DNA of 64,000 bases from Bemisia tabaci (GCF_918797505.1 NC_092793.1:77931912-77995911); one strand, 5' to 3'. Numbered from the stretch's first letter, positions 47,976 to 60,596 are shown. Translations and numbers: made by a program. The notes: generated by a model from the sequence alone, not told the origin.

Positions 47976-49757
47976 AATTCATGTCGATCGAATCCATACC
48001 GTCCTCTTTCGATTAAATATCTATTTTTGAGGAGAGTCAGGTATGAATTTCTCCCTCAAATTTTCAGATCCTTCAAGGGACGAAACTCAGGGTTTCCGGC
48101 GGTCGGGAAAACCAGGAGAGTCAAGGGATCCGAGGGAAAAGTCAGGGAATAACTTTAACGAGGAGCACGTTGACCCGGTAACTTTAGCCGGTACAAATCA
48201 AGAGAGCGCGAGCAACGTCTTGAAATGCCTTTTCCCACAATTTGAATCTTCAGAGGTGTAACCAAGTCCAAAGTTCAGCAAATTTGAATGAAACAGAGAT
48301 TAGGAGAAAATTTTGCTCGAAGATTAGAAAAAGTCAGGGAATTTTGACATTTTGGAGTCATTAGGGAAGCCCCTCTCTAAATCACGCTTAAAATTCTCCG
48401 AAAAATTGGAAGAAAAGTTTCCCAAGCTTTCCTGAAAATGTGCATTTTATCAAAGGAAATTTGGCAATGTCTGATGGCTCATATGGCGTTCTTACTTATC
48501 ACAGCAGCACAGGTTTTCAATTGTCCGCAACGCCCCCAAATTCTTATATAGACCCTCGGATCCCTAATCCAACGCCCCTGCCCCGAACCAAATGGTTTTT
48601 TTGCCCTTTCGCCCTCGTTCTCTTTTGTCTGCGTGGCCCGTTTAGACCATTATTACGTTGTCTGCGTCTTCCACCGATGCTCTTGACTTTCATTCGAGGT
48701 TCGCAAGGAATCGGGGGAGGGGATAAGGGTGACGGGGGGCGGGGGTTCTCCCTCTCATAATAACAGAAAAGTAGATGCGTTGCGTCGCGAGCCAATTTAG
48801 GGCTGGACGAAGGAAGCCTCAGCGCGCTGTGCCTGCCCGGGGGCGACGGAGGATGTCTGGGTTTGAAGTGCTTGTCCTCCGGCAATTTCCCATGGCGTGC
48901 AACCATGGGGACGCATGCACTGACCAGTGTTCCGCTTGAATGGGAGGCTTTGTATCACAAACATAGCATTATGATCAACTACGCGCAGTAGCAGTAGTTA
49001 AACATAGCCGCCGGCTCAATTAAATATGTAAATGGTCATACTCGGACAAAATAGTCTTTCAAATTCGTTCCAATTTACTTTTATGCTCCTTTAAGATACC
49101 TCATAAATATGCTCTCTTTTCTTTTCAGCTTTCCTTTTTTACCGTGTTTTTTCTTTTTATTTTATTTGTTCTATCGTTCATTTTGTATCAACGCGGAAGC
49201 AACTTTTGGTGGGTCGTCAACTAATTTGCTATTTGTAGTTTACGAGAAAATAATCCTCGGATTTATTTCAAGATGCTATCGCAAACGGGTAATTCGACAT
49301 GTTCTAACATCAATAAGTTGAAAGAGCAGTAAAAAAAGGCAATATTATTTCACTAATTTTGCAACAGAGTTGAGAACGGAATTTAAATATTGGCTTGATA
49401 CTTTAAGCCTGAAAATTTTTAAATCTATTTTTTATATCCACGCGTTAAAGTCTCTACGATCATGTTATTGAACAGCAGATCGATTATTGAATATGGCTAT
49501 TGAACGATTTCTATCGATAAATAGCATTGACAAGGTAGGGATATAGGTCATTTGGTAAGTCAATTCAACAATCAACCCGCAGTATACCGCAGTTATAGTT
49601 CTAGTATATGTTGCATACGCTTTGCGCTGGAAAAAAAAAAAAAAAAATCCAACCGAGAGAAAGAAAAGCAGCTCCGCAGCTGAAAATCTAAATTAGAAGA
49701 TCGTTTATAACTCTTATCATCACTGTTACTCAAACAGGCCAAATCATAATCACCCTA
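47976..49757. other. Intergenic, fragments
   Basis: 48449-48515 is one arm of the TGCCGTGCTAAGG MITE (GGAAATTTGGCAATGTC). 49430-49470 repeats 46360-46400 (GCGTTAAAGTCTC-ACGA). Frames at 48440-48906 on both strands are G/C-run artefacts. Confidence 0.4.
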
Positions 49758-49970
49758 CACTAGAAAAAAAAAGAATCTTAAATTTGCCGCCAAGAAGTAT
49801 TTCTTCTTAAATCAAGAATTTTTCTGGTTAATATAAGCTACTTTTTTGCTTAACCCAAGCCTTATTTGTCTTGTATCAAGAAAAAGTCTGCTTAAAGCAA
49901 GATAAAAAAAATTCTTGGCGGCAAATTCAAGAATCATCATGCTTGATCCAAGCTACTTTTTTTTCCAGTG
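49758..49970. mobile_element. CACTA/CACTG-ended foldback
   Basis: CACTAGAAAAAAAAAGAATC ... CTTTTTTTTCCAGTG, TA direct repeats. Arms include TTGCCGCCAAGAA and its complement. One end reads CACTA, the canonical CACTA terminus. Confidence 0.85.
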
Positions 49971-50410
49971 TATGAAAAGCCATTATACTCGAACTCAGGG
50001 TCTGACTGGCTCGCATCTAAGGGCGCAGACCCTTGGCTGGTTAAAGGGGCGTAATAAGATATTTCCTGATGGGGCATCCCCTTCGTGGAGAGGGGTTCAG
50101 AAAATTTTGGCAAAACAGCACAAGTTTACGATATTTTCAGGTTCAAAGTTCATTAATCGTACAGAGTAAAAATTGTAAAATTGAACGTATTGAAGTAACC
50201 GACAGACTTCTGAAATTAAAGAAAACAAAAAAAAAATTAAAGCCACTGGACGCATCCAAGCACCATTATTTCCACAAGAACCGTGTCAGTGCTGCGGTTT
50301 ACACGAGCTTAAGACGTGGGTCTAAAAATCCATCCTAAAAAAGAATCAGGCAAGAACCTGAAAAAAGAAAGAACGAGTATCAACACAGCCGACGACAAGA
50401 AAGACGTATT

Positions 50411-51000
50411 CGGGCCTCTTTTTTAACTTTTCTCCCGAATCTGAGGGACACCTCATTGGCAGCATATAGCAGGGCATTGAGAACTCACGCTTCGCGTCAT
50501 CGCAACTTCAATTTTTCAGATGCAGCACGGTCGTCCATCAAGTACGAATAGTTGTATCTTTGCGCCGTCATTAACGCGCACCCTCTCCCTCGCTTTATTT
50601 CCATATTGTGTTTGTTTGCGTTCGTCTTATTCGGAATGGTGCTTCAAGCACTACGTGAATAACACAGCCGAAGGTAGGAGAGATGTGTCCGGGCCTCTTT
50701 TTTAACTTTTCTCCCGAATCTGAGGGACACCTCATTGGCAGCATATAGCAGGGCATTGAGAACTCACGCTTCGCGTCATCGCGCCTTCAATTTTTCTGAT
50801 GCAGCACGGACGTCCATCAAGTACGAATAGTTGTATCTCTGCGCCGTCGTTAACGCGCATCCTTTCCCTCGCTCTATTTCCATGTTGTGTTTGTTTCCGT
50901 TTGTCTTATTTGTAATGTTGCTTTAAACTAGAGCAGAGCATTGCGAGTTCACGACTCACGCCATCGCGTCTTACATTTTTCATATGCAATGTGGACATCC
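50411..51000 (+). repeat. 279-base tandem repeat of the CTTCAATTTTT family
   Basis: CGGGCCTCTTTTTTAACTTT recurs at 50411 and 50690. Each unit continues with GGGACACCTCATTGGCAGCA, TTCGCGTCATCGC, CTTCAATTTTTC-GATGCAGCA and CGAATAGTTGTATCT. A third, partial and diverged unit reaches about 51025. Confidence 0.9.
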
Positions 51001-51025
51001 ATCTTGCGAGAATAGTTGTATCGCT

Positions 51026-53564
51026 TTTACACTTTAGATGTCTCTTACTTTTGAATTTCGAAATAAATTAAGGTTAAGTTTGCCCAAGATATGCTATGAT
51101 ATGTTCAAATCAATAGTAATTTTGAAAAGGAAGAAATATGTTTAAAGGTCTCTCATGAGGTCTATAAAGTGTGCGTATGTCTAAAAATCGAACCGGCTAT
51201 CGTTTCTCCGGGAGTTACACATAGAGAAAGAAGGAGGGGGATGATAAAGCGCCTGTATGTCAACAAAAAAGGTGACAATTTCACAAAAAAGTGTTTACGC
51301 TTCAGGAAGTAGTTTATGGACCTCTGTTCACCACTGTGCGTAAAAGCACCTCTCTTCACTCCCAACTCTCTCTTTTTCCGTTCATTTAGGAAATTTTCCG
51401 CATATATTCTCGGTCGTAATTTTTGTTCTCCTCTTATTTTGCTATCTGTCAGAGGGGCGCGTTTTTGGCGCGCCAAGGGGGCGTATCTGCCAATGGCAGA
51501 TTGGCCTTATGGCCAGTCCGAGCCTGCTTAAACTATTAGTTCATTTGAAACAGGGAAACGATATTTTCGGGTGAAAAATTGACCGTCATGAGCTTGGAAT
51601 TGGTTTTCTTCTCTTTCCCGGAAAAACCATGCTTTATTCCTCAAAATACTTGTAAAATCTTTGAAGTTTGCTGCCGAGTCTCCAAAATTATGATCTGGAA
51701 AATTCACGTCAGAAAATTGGTATGTTTCCTCGTTTAAAAATTGAATTCCGAACAGGAATCCTGTCATACCGCGGTTGGGATTTGTGAATCATCAAAATTC
51801 ATTATTGTAATAGATAGAATGTCAGTCATGAAGTATTGTGATGCTTATACATCAGAGATAATGGATCAGACGAAAAATGTAGTCTAAAATTCAATCAAGA
51901 AAATCTACTGCGAGACTCTTGAGCGAGCAAGACGCACTATACTTCCGCAAAGGACTAGGGCACCGACCAGAGGTCACAAACCCAGTCTCCCTGCAGCTCG
52001 CAGCGAAAAGGGGCACCGATGCCGCCCCCTCTCTCCCTGCTTCGATATTGACATTGAATAACAATTCGCCGTTCCTCAAATTCCTCATCCTGAAGACACG
52101 GGGACATCCCACCGCAAGCTCACTAATAAAATCGCATTAAAATATGCGCTCACCAAGTCACCGAGTCCGGACGTGCTGCCGTTTGGTTCTTACCCGCGGC
52201 ACCTCCTTAGCGAGCTAAAAGCGAAGATAGTGCCCATTTGGCAACGCATGGCAGCCTCGTCCCTCCGCTTTATTCTCTTGGAAACATCCTGTGATGAATT
52301 AGTACACTTCATGCGAGAGCAGATTTATCGGATCGAGACATCAAGGCGCACTGCTGCCGTTATGCGTATAATTACATACGATTTCTAATGATGTACAACC
52401 TATGGTACAATGTAAGAGAATTCCGCCCGAAGTCTCACAACAATGTCAAGGTGCTCATTGCACGGTGGAGATGTATAAGCGCAGCATGGTCATTGCATGT
52501 AGGAATTTGCCTACAGTGCGTTGATCTGAGCAAGAATTCCGTATCACTCGACAACGCCGCACTTGAACATGGGAATGCCGTTCTGCAACCGTCCTCATCA
52601 AGTGCCAATTCTGCGATGGTATTTCCTAGTGTACAGTCACGATGTTACTGTAACATATTGCTGAATTGAGCTATGCTGCAGCATGCTCAAATTTTTAGAT
52701 TTTGAAATGTATTGATTCATTGATTTTTACTCCGATGAAATTTGCGTTTTGAAAAATCGATTGGAAATGGTAACAATCGCTCGGGAGAACGAAATACTTA
52801 TTTCCGAAAAAATTCGGGAACTCCAGCATTGTGCGCCGAACCAAGAGAGGAACTATTTTCAACAATCGACCCCAGTGGCGATTATGCAAGTTGGCAACAT
52901 TGTTTTTCCTCAATTTAAATCAATATAAAATATCGAGTTTATAGGTGACGCAAGTTGTCTCCCCGAGAATCGATTGTTTTAAATACATTTAAATGGAGAA
53001 AAAAAGGTGTTGCCAGCTTTCGAGAATCGCTACTGATCGACCCGCTAGTTATTATAACATACTCGTGGAGACGTAAACGCATGGATATAAAAAAAAGACC
53101 AAATAAAATACCAAGAATACCAATAAATACCAATAATAATAATAATAGACATGTACAGCACGCTGTGGTAAGGGCAACCATTCTTTTTTTAAAGAGACAG
53201 TTTTTCGTCACAGGTAGGGTTTATCTTGAACTTTCAGGGCTTGGTTTAGGTTGATATGTTTCGCGCTCTTTAGCTTGATAGAATCAATTTACAATTCGTC
53301 AGTAATCACAACTTTTAAAAACACGACTGCAGTGTGTCCTATCCAATCCTCCTGTCCCCAACATTATGCGATCTAAAATAATCGGAGAATTCGGAGAGAC
53401 ATACACCGTGGTGCGGATGGTCTGATTGTGAAGTATGACAGACTCTAAACTTACGGCTCTCCAAATGAGAGATTATTAAATGTTCACCGCTCGGACATTT
53501 CCGGGGCAAAAAGGAGATATGGGTACACCGAGTTAAGTTTTTCTATGTCGAAGGTTCTCCCAAA
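51026..53564. other. Intergenic with unrecognised open frames
   Basis: Consecutive moderately open frames at 51919-52140, 52173-52388 and 52388-52669 have mixed codon-like composition but start at non-ATG codons. No protein family recognised. A decayed gene or element is possible. Confidence 0.25.
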
Positions 53565-53735
53565 CCACGTACCTTGGTTTGCGACGTTCCAGACCTCCTG
53601 TCGTTTTTCATTTTTTAAATAGAAAACTAAACTACTCAGCGGCTGTTTCTCAAAAACTGTCATGATTTTCTCCCTTGCGCGAAGAAAATTCCGTGAAAAC
53701 TTCAAGGATTGGTGCTGATTCAATCACCTGTAGTT
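53565..53735. mobile_element. Fragment of the CGACGGTGAAACTACC MITE
   Basis: CCCAAACCACGTACCTTGGT, TTTGCGACGTTCCAGACCTC and GCGCGAAGAAAATTC match 23757-23900. Confidence 0.6.
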
Positions 53736-54725
53736 CACCTGTGTGTTCATCAGAGCATCAGCAGAGTACAAATCAGGTTACCTGACTTAATTCTAGACTT
53801 TGGAGCTGCAATGAAACAGAGAAGAATGCTGAATCCTATTTATTCCTGAAGGAAAAGGGAAATAGAATATTTGTTAATGAGAGGGATGATCAAAAAGATA
53901 AAAGATGAATCTTTTAGAGAGATGGTGCGGCCGATGAAAAAGGCGGGTCAGGGATGTAAGAAGGACAGAAAGGTGAGGGTCTCAGCTATTAGCGGCGAGA
54001 TCTCGAGTGGAAGTGTGCGCTCGGACAACATTCCAAGGGCCAAATTTCCGGTTGAAAATTAACTTGGCATAACTCATTTGGTAACAGTATCCCCATCCCT
54101 ATATCCGTAAATTACAGGTTACCTCACGTTCCAGACTGAACTCATTCATTAATTTTATTCTGTTGCATTCATCCCGGGCCTACCCTAAGCCCCCCCCCCC
54201 CTCTATTTGAGAGCGGATGGAGACGGGAGGTAATGAAAGAAGAAACAGAGAAAGAAGAAGAAAGGGACACGATAGGTACGCACGCACACACGCAGACGAA
54301 GAAAAATAAAAACAAAAAGTATTCGCATTCCTACGCAACTTTAATCGCTTTAAGATTAATTTACTTTAGTCCGTAGAAGCGAGGTTTTCCTCCTGATTTT
54401 ACGAAAGCAACTTTAGGTGTAACTTAGATTTTGCGGAGACAACTTAGAGGACAACTTATAGATTTTGCGGGAAAAACTTAAGGAACAACTTAGAAATAAC
54501 TATTAGGCACTCAGATTTTATCATGAAGGTTTTTTTGAAAGCAGATGCCACACAGCATTGGCTCTGGTCGTCGACGTTATAATTTTGCCCGAAAAACAAA
54601 AGGCTATTGTTTGTTGTATGGCTGCTTGCCAAAAAGACGAACAATTTAAAAGTCCAAATTTGGAAAGAGTAATAAAAACTTCTATAATTTCTAAATATCG
54701 TATTCCTCGATAAACGGAAGACTAA

Positions 54726-54861
54726 TTGGACTTCATTTTGCAATTAGGAACTATAAATTCTTGCTCATCCGAAAAAACACTCATGTGCATAAGGAAAGGT
54801 TCATACGTTGTTTTTTCACTGAGCCAGAATTTGTGGTTCCTAATTGCAAAATATAGTCCAA
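54726..54861. mobile_element. TGGACTTCATTTTGC MITE, full copy
   Basis: TGGACTTCATTTTGCAATTA ... TTGCAAAATATAGTCCA with AT direct repeats. The right AT is shared with the left flank of the next element. Confidence 0.8.
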
Positions 54862-54863
54862 TT

Positions 54864-54986
54864 AGACGTATTTCTGCCAAACGGAAGTACGTGCATTGAG
54901 ACACGAGCCCTGAGACTCATAAGAATAATTGCATAACAGGGCTCACGTCATGGAGCACATAATTCCGTTTGGCAGAAATACGTCCA
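54864..54986. mobile_element. TGGACGTATTTCT MITE, copy 1, abutting another MITE
   Basis: (T)AGACGTATTTCTGCCAAACG ... CGTTTGGCAGAAATACGTCCA, with AT direct repeats. Arms are about 45 bases, with an internal GAGCCCTGAGAC / CAGGGCTCACG pair. Confidence 0.82.
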
Positions 54987-56680
54987 ATTGATGCAATCGA
55001 TACGTCGCGGGCAAATACCTAGTTAAATTAGGTGTTTTATCAAATGCCGGGACAGATAGTCAAATGTTGACCATTTTCGAGGTTTAGTATGTTTTAACGA
55101 AAGGCTCTTGAGTTTTAAACGTTTTAAAAGTAAAAATTCATCAAATCTACAAACTCTCTTGGTTTTTTTCCTCTCTAAATGTTCTTCATATGTTTTAGGT
55201 AACCGGGAAAACTTGACAAATTCTGTATTTCATACATCTCTCTTTTTGAGGTAAATATTACTTCAAAGGCTACAGATCATTTTTTTCAGATATCATTGTA
55301 TGATACACCTATTTTTATAGCGAATTATTTCCAACATAGGTAAAGAATCATTCATTCGAAAATTTAGCAAAAGAGCCACAATTTTAATTCAAGTAAGAAT
55401 ATTTTACTACCTCTCTAGGAATTTGAAAAAATACCTGATTTGTTTATTTGCCTGTGACAGATTTATCGATGTTTGATAATTATCTTCCTATAGCGCGTAT
55501 AATGGAACTTTTTTGAAAAACAAAGGTGACAGACGGACAGTAGGCGAGTGTTACAGAAGCGTAGTGTTAGGTATATAGCGTGCAAAGTCGCGATGCAACT
55601 ATTCGACCACCCGAGCGTGGCACAGTATCACTCGAAATTGAAGGCGAACATAACGCACCAAATCACCAGGCCAATAACTGCAACGGCTAAAAGGTAGCTG
55701 GATTTTGAGGAATCACGATGAAAATGAACGCGACATATAATTAGCGTACGGAAGTGTGATGCACCATGCAACTATTCGACCACCCGAACGTGGCACAGTA
55801 TCACTCGAAATTGAAGGCGAACTCAGCGTACCATTTCACGGGCCAATTGCTGTTAGGCGGCAGACGGCTAAAGCTGCTGAACACACATTACCGCTGTGGT
55901 ATAACATTATCACTTCGAAGGAATTTCAGAAAAGCTTAATATTTAGCCGCCTTGCTCTGGTATGGATTTCAATTTCGTAAGGATCAGCCGAAACATAACA
56001 AAAAATTCCAGGTAGATTGCCAGGAGCCCCCCTGGCTCTTCCAAACTCGGGGACGGGTCCTAAAACGAAATCTCTAATAAAACAAAGGCCTATTTTTTTA
56101 GGTCGGGCTATAATTTTCACACGATCACTATTCTGCTGCCCTGTTTGTGGAATATTGTTTAATTTCGTCGGTCAGTCCGCGAACTGGGCAGCAAGCAGTC
56201 GACGGATTGGCCGATTTCGTAAACGAGGTGTAACATTTACACTTGAGTAGGATTTGATTTTTTCTTCTAATAATGCTTGAATTTTGTTCTGTAATGTATA
56301 ATACGTCGTTTCTCGGACGAAGGAGCATAACTTCAATCCAAAGTTGTAAAATTGACTCAAACAGTCCAATTTTCTAAAAGAAGGTACGTATGCAATCATT
56401 GTCAAAAATTTCTCTGATTTTTGCATGAGATCTGAGGACAAATCAGGGAGATTTTCAGTCAGACTTGCAAAGGAACCTCCCAGGAAGTAAAAAGGCGATT
56501 TGCAATGGGATGTTTGGCAACATTTAAATGTAGTTACGTTCTTTCGTGAGGAAAACGACGAATAACTGAGGTCTCGATTAAAGCGTATGTAATTTGTTAC
56601 TAATAATTAAACACCCAAGTCGACCACTTAAATAGCCAATGTTTGTTACATCAAATGCTCTGATGTTACAAAAACCCGTT
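54987..56680. other. Intergenic with a 172-base duplication
   Basis: 55592-55650 and 55764-55822 share GCAACTATTCGACCACCCGA and CACAGTATCACTCGAAATTG (reverse of the CTTCAATTTTT family). 56330-56570 is the dispersed repeat also found around 34250-34810. No gene. Confidence 0.55.
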
Positions 56681-57093
56681 CACTGAAAAAAAAAATCTCG
56701 GTGTATTTACTAAGAAAAGGGTAAAATTACCAAGAATTCAGGGTTCTATTTGATCCCAATTTTTTCTTGGTAAAATTACCATTTATGAAATTGGTAATTT
56801 TACCGAGAAATCTCGGTAAAATTATCAACTTTCTCGGTAATTTTACTGGACCCCGGTAAAAACGCCAATATTTTTTATCGACTATGGTAGAATTACCGAG
56901 ATAAAATGGCGAAGTTACTGGGAATTGATTACCAATGAAAGTGGTATTCTTACCTGAGAAAAGCAGTAAAAATACCGATTTCAGGCAAGCTTACCAGTCT
57001 GTCTTGGTAAAATTACCAATAATTGGTAAACAAAGTGAGATGGTAAAGGTACCAACGGACCTTGGTAAAAACGCCGAGAATTTTTTTTCAGTG
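56681..57093 (-). mobile_element. CACTGA-ended element with GGTAAAATTACC words, copy 2
   Basis: Reverse-orientation sister of 42629-43039, 413 bases, TT direct repeats. The same order of GGTAATTTTACC and CCGAGAAATCTCGG words is kept, so the two copies are young. Confidence 0.9.
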
Positions 57094-57432
57094 TTACGTT
57101 GTGAACATTTGATTGTTCTGTAAAGATTATTTCCGATGTTACAACAAATCGTCGCGTTGCCAAAAATTGATTGTTTCATATGGATGATTTCCGCGCGCAA
57201 TTCATTGACACTTACACCGTTAGGTTTAAGAGAGTCTCTTACAAAAAAAGAATGTATGAATATGCGAATTTTACCAAATGATCTGCGGTAAAAAATGAGA
57301 AAAATAAAAAAAAACGAAACCGTAGGTGGTTTTTAAGGCACAGCTCGTCGCTCCTCTGATGAAGGGGTGTATCTCAATTTCCTCGTGAGCCCTATTTTCT
57401 CCATAAGACTCCATACTTTCCGAGATCACATT

Positions 57433-57557
57433 TGGACGTATTTCTATCAAACGGAACTATGTGCATTATGACGTGAGCCCTGTTATGCACGTATTCTTAT
57501 GGGTCTCAGGGCTCATGTCTCAATGCACATAGTTCCGTTTGATAGAAATACGTCCAT
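57433..57557. mobile_element. TGGACGTATTTCT MITE, copy 2
   Basis: TGGACGTATTTCTATCAAAC ... GTTTGATAGAAATACGTCCA with TT direct repeats. The same GAGCCCTG/CAGGGCTC core as at 54864. Confidence 0.85.
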
Positions 57558-58190
57558 TTCGAAATAGAGATACGTCATTACGTTAGAGGACCGACGAGTC
57601 AAGAGGAGTAAGAACCCTTTTCATCCGTACCTTTCGTTGAGAATAGATCTAGCCCGGGGCGTGTGGTCACGTTAGGGTCTCTTTCTTTTATTCCTCTATT
57701 GTGTCTCTTTATTTTCTCCGAATTCGCACGTCTGCCCTCAGTGCCGACACCTCCTTAACTCTCGTCTTTTATCCTGTCATTTTGATGCGTGTTTTCTCCA
57801 AATTCAGCGAGCCGTCTGCAATTTTTATTAGCACATCACACCTCTCCGTGTGAATAGTGAAGTCTGCACGGCTATCCATTTCTCCCCGTGGACCTGTCAG
57901 TTAAGACCCCGCCCATTTTTGCGGGAAGTGTGGTTTATAATTTACAGGATTTTTTTTCGCAATGTTGACATTTTTATCGATCCGAATGATCATTGAATAT
58001 CAAGCCATCAATGAAAGAAACAACCTAACTCCGAGGACCTGACGTACCTAAAGGTAGTGGCGCCCTTAGATTCGTCAAAGCAGCAATGATTTTAACATTC
58101 ACACATCTAGCACACAGATCTAAATCACTTTAATGTGACTTCATGTTTCACATGGGCCTTTATCGCACCCCACCATATACTGAAGATGAA

Positions 58191-59517
58191 AGAGCCGTAT
58201 GCAAAAACGACATTTTTCGCCCCCCCACTAGAATTTATTCAAACTTCGTCTATCAGTTACTAATACTGGAGCGCTTCTTTCTCCAAATTTTCAGACCCCC
58301 AAAAAATTTTGGGGGGGCGCTAGGGGGGGGGGGAAGTCAAAACCTGCGACCCTCGATATCTTCCGAACGAAACAAGATATTGAGGCCCGGTTTGGACGAA
58401 AAATCGTCTAAAATTGCATACTTTAAGATTCTAGAGGTCAAAATCCCAAAATTAAATTTTTAACTTAACTTATGTGCTTTTTTTCAGTTTTTGAGGAAAA
58501 ACAATTTCTTTTAAACAGATTAAACTGAAATTTCACATTTTTTGATTTGAACCAAAACCAGTTTTTTAAATTGTTCGTCTTTTTCCGCATCCAACGAGTG
58601 GTCGTATAAGCTGGGGAACCGAACGGTTCCGGAGATATGATCGATTGAAGTTTCCGCTCAACGCGCGCCGACCGATTTTCGCGCGCAAAAAAGTTGGATT
58701 TGACTGTTATTAAACCAGATTTAATGTTCAAACTGAGCAAAATGTATTATTAGGGACTCTTGAGGGTCGCTGAGTCCAGAAATTACAGATACTTCCAAAA
58801 AATTCACGTTTTTAAAATTACAGCTCCGTACAGGACCACTGAGCGGCCGGTCGGCGCTCAGTGGTCCTCTAAAATAGCGCTACGAGCTGTAATTTTAAAA
58901 ACGTGAATTTTTTGGAAGTATCTGTAATTTCTGGACTCAGCGACCCTCAAGAGTCCCTAATAATACATTTTGCTCAGTTTGAACATTAAATCTGGTTTAA
59001 TAACAGTCAAATCCAACTTTTTTGCGCGCGAAAATCGGTCGGCGCGCGTTGAGCGGAAACTTCAATCGATCATATCTCCGGAACCGTTCGGTTCCCCAGC
59101 TTATACGACCACTCGTTGGATGCGGAAAAAGACGAACAATTTAAAAAACTGGTTTTGGTTCAAATCAAAAAATGTGAAATTTCAGTTTAATCTGTTTAAA
59201 AGAAATTGTTTTTCCTCAAAAACTGAAAAAAAGCACATAAGTTAAGTTAAAAATTTAATTTTGGGATTTTGACCTCTAGAATCTTAAAGTATGCAATTTT
59301 AGACGATTTTTCGTCCAAACCGGGCCTCAATATCTTGTTTCGTTCGGAAGATATCGAGGGTCGCAGGTTTTGACTTCCACCCCCCCTAGCGCCCCCCAAA
59401 ATTTTTTGGGGGTCTGAAAATTTGGGGAAAGAAGCGCTCCAGTATTAGTAACTGATAGACGAAGTGTGAATAAGTTTTAGTGGAGGGGCGAAAAATGTTG
59501 TTTTTGCATACGGCTCT
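58191..59517. repeat. Giant near-perfect palindrome, about 660-base arms
   Basis: 58191-58843 is mirrored by 58857-59517. Open frames at 58465-58740 (-) and 58970-59245 (+) are identical and their coordinates sum to 117710, so there is no net indel across those arms. The core GGACCACTGAGC/GCTCAGTGGTCC is offset by 10 bases. Differences: the 10-base insertion, G-run lengths and a few bases at the outer ends. No TIR family recognised. Confidence 0.92.
58970..59245 (+). other. 91-residue frame in the palindrome right arm (copied in the left arm)
   Basis: Ser/Lys/Phe-rich, starting at TTG (LSLNIKSGLITVKSNFF...), with the first ATG only midway (WMRKK). No family. The duplicate on the other strand follows from the palindrome. 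Probably non-coding. Confidence 0.2.
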
Positions 59518-60590
59518 TTGCTGGAAAATGATCTCCAGCGCAGTCGTGGCTCGTACTGTGAATATTCACCAAGAAAAGTTGTATTTAATTTTGAAAAAAT
59601 TCAGCTTATCGTGTGACGAGCATCAATTTTAGTGTATCTCAATCCTGTCACTGCAGCCGGCAGTAAATGATCATTGAATTGTTAAATATTTAGAAAACGA
59701 ACGTTGGTCTTTTGTTTATTGAGCTATAAGTTAGAAACTAAAGACACATAGAAATGAAGGGACTTCCTTTTACAAAAAAGGCACATAATAAACACAAAAA
59801 AAAAACCAACAAAATAAGAAAAAATAAAACAAAAATAAATATCAATCAATGAATCAACAAGCATTGATAAACAATAATAATCAGTATAAAATATCAAACA
59901 ATATTACTTTTGATCATATCTCACATTAAATTCAGAATCCTACGTTGCTAACCCAGCGTTTGAGTCTCCAAGCCCTAGGACAAAGCTTAAGGCTCTATAC
60001 ATTAAGCTCTGCAATCAGATACGATAAAAAATTGATCCAACTTTTCTTAGGATTTTCGTTTTCCACTGCCTATATCACACAGTCAAAAGAAGTCCAACTC
60101 AATTTTGTAAGAAACCTTTCGGGTTCAAATTTGATAGTATTACGGGTAGTGCTTTATTTCACGACAGAAAAATCGTGTTTCTGTACTGAACGCGCCTCGA
60201 CAGCTATTATCTGTTTCCAAAATGTGTCGTAAAATTTCGATTGCAATGTGTTTAAAGCCTTCACTTGTGCTCATTTTTTCGAGAGGAAACACCCCCCCCC
60301 CCCCCACCCCACCCCCAATTGATCGTGCGGACCTCTCTAATTTCATAAATAACAAATTTATTTTTTCCTCCAACAAAATAAAAACGAACAAACAATACAT
60401 TTGTAAAAATGTATATAGGTTTCTACAGATTGCTATTGTTGTCACGAGGGTCAAAAACTTTATTTTTCTCACTGCTGGGAAAATCTGATGTTTGCAAGTC
60501 GAAACTGAGCCATCATGTGATACCATATTGATGAACTTGGTGATCAGGTTTATAGACCTTGTCTCTTCATGTTTCTCCCTGAAGAAACTG
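59518..60590. other. Upstream flank of the right-hand gene
   Basis: AT-rich. The C-run at 60291-60305 continues into CCCCACCCC, so the minus strand could form a G-quadruplex. No gene seen. Confidence 0.4.
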
Positions 60591-60596
60591 ATTACC

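Noticed and set aside
58465..58740. 91-residue frame in the left palindrome arm as a second conserved gene copy
   Set aside because: Identity with 58970-59245 is forced by the palindrome and it starts at TTG. It is not independent evidence for coding.
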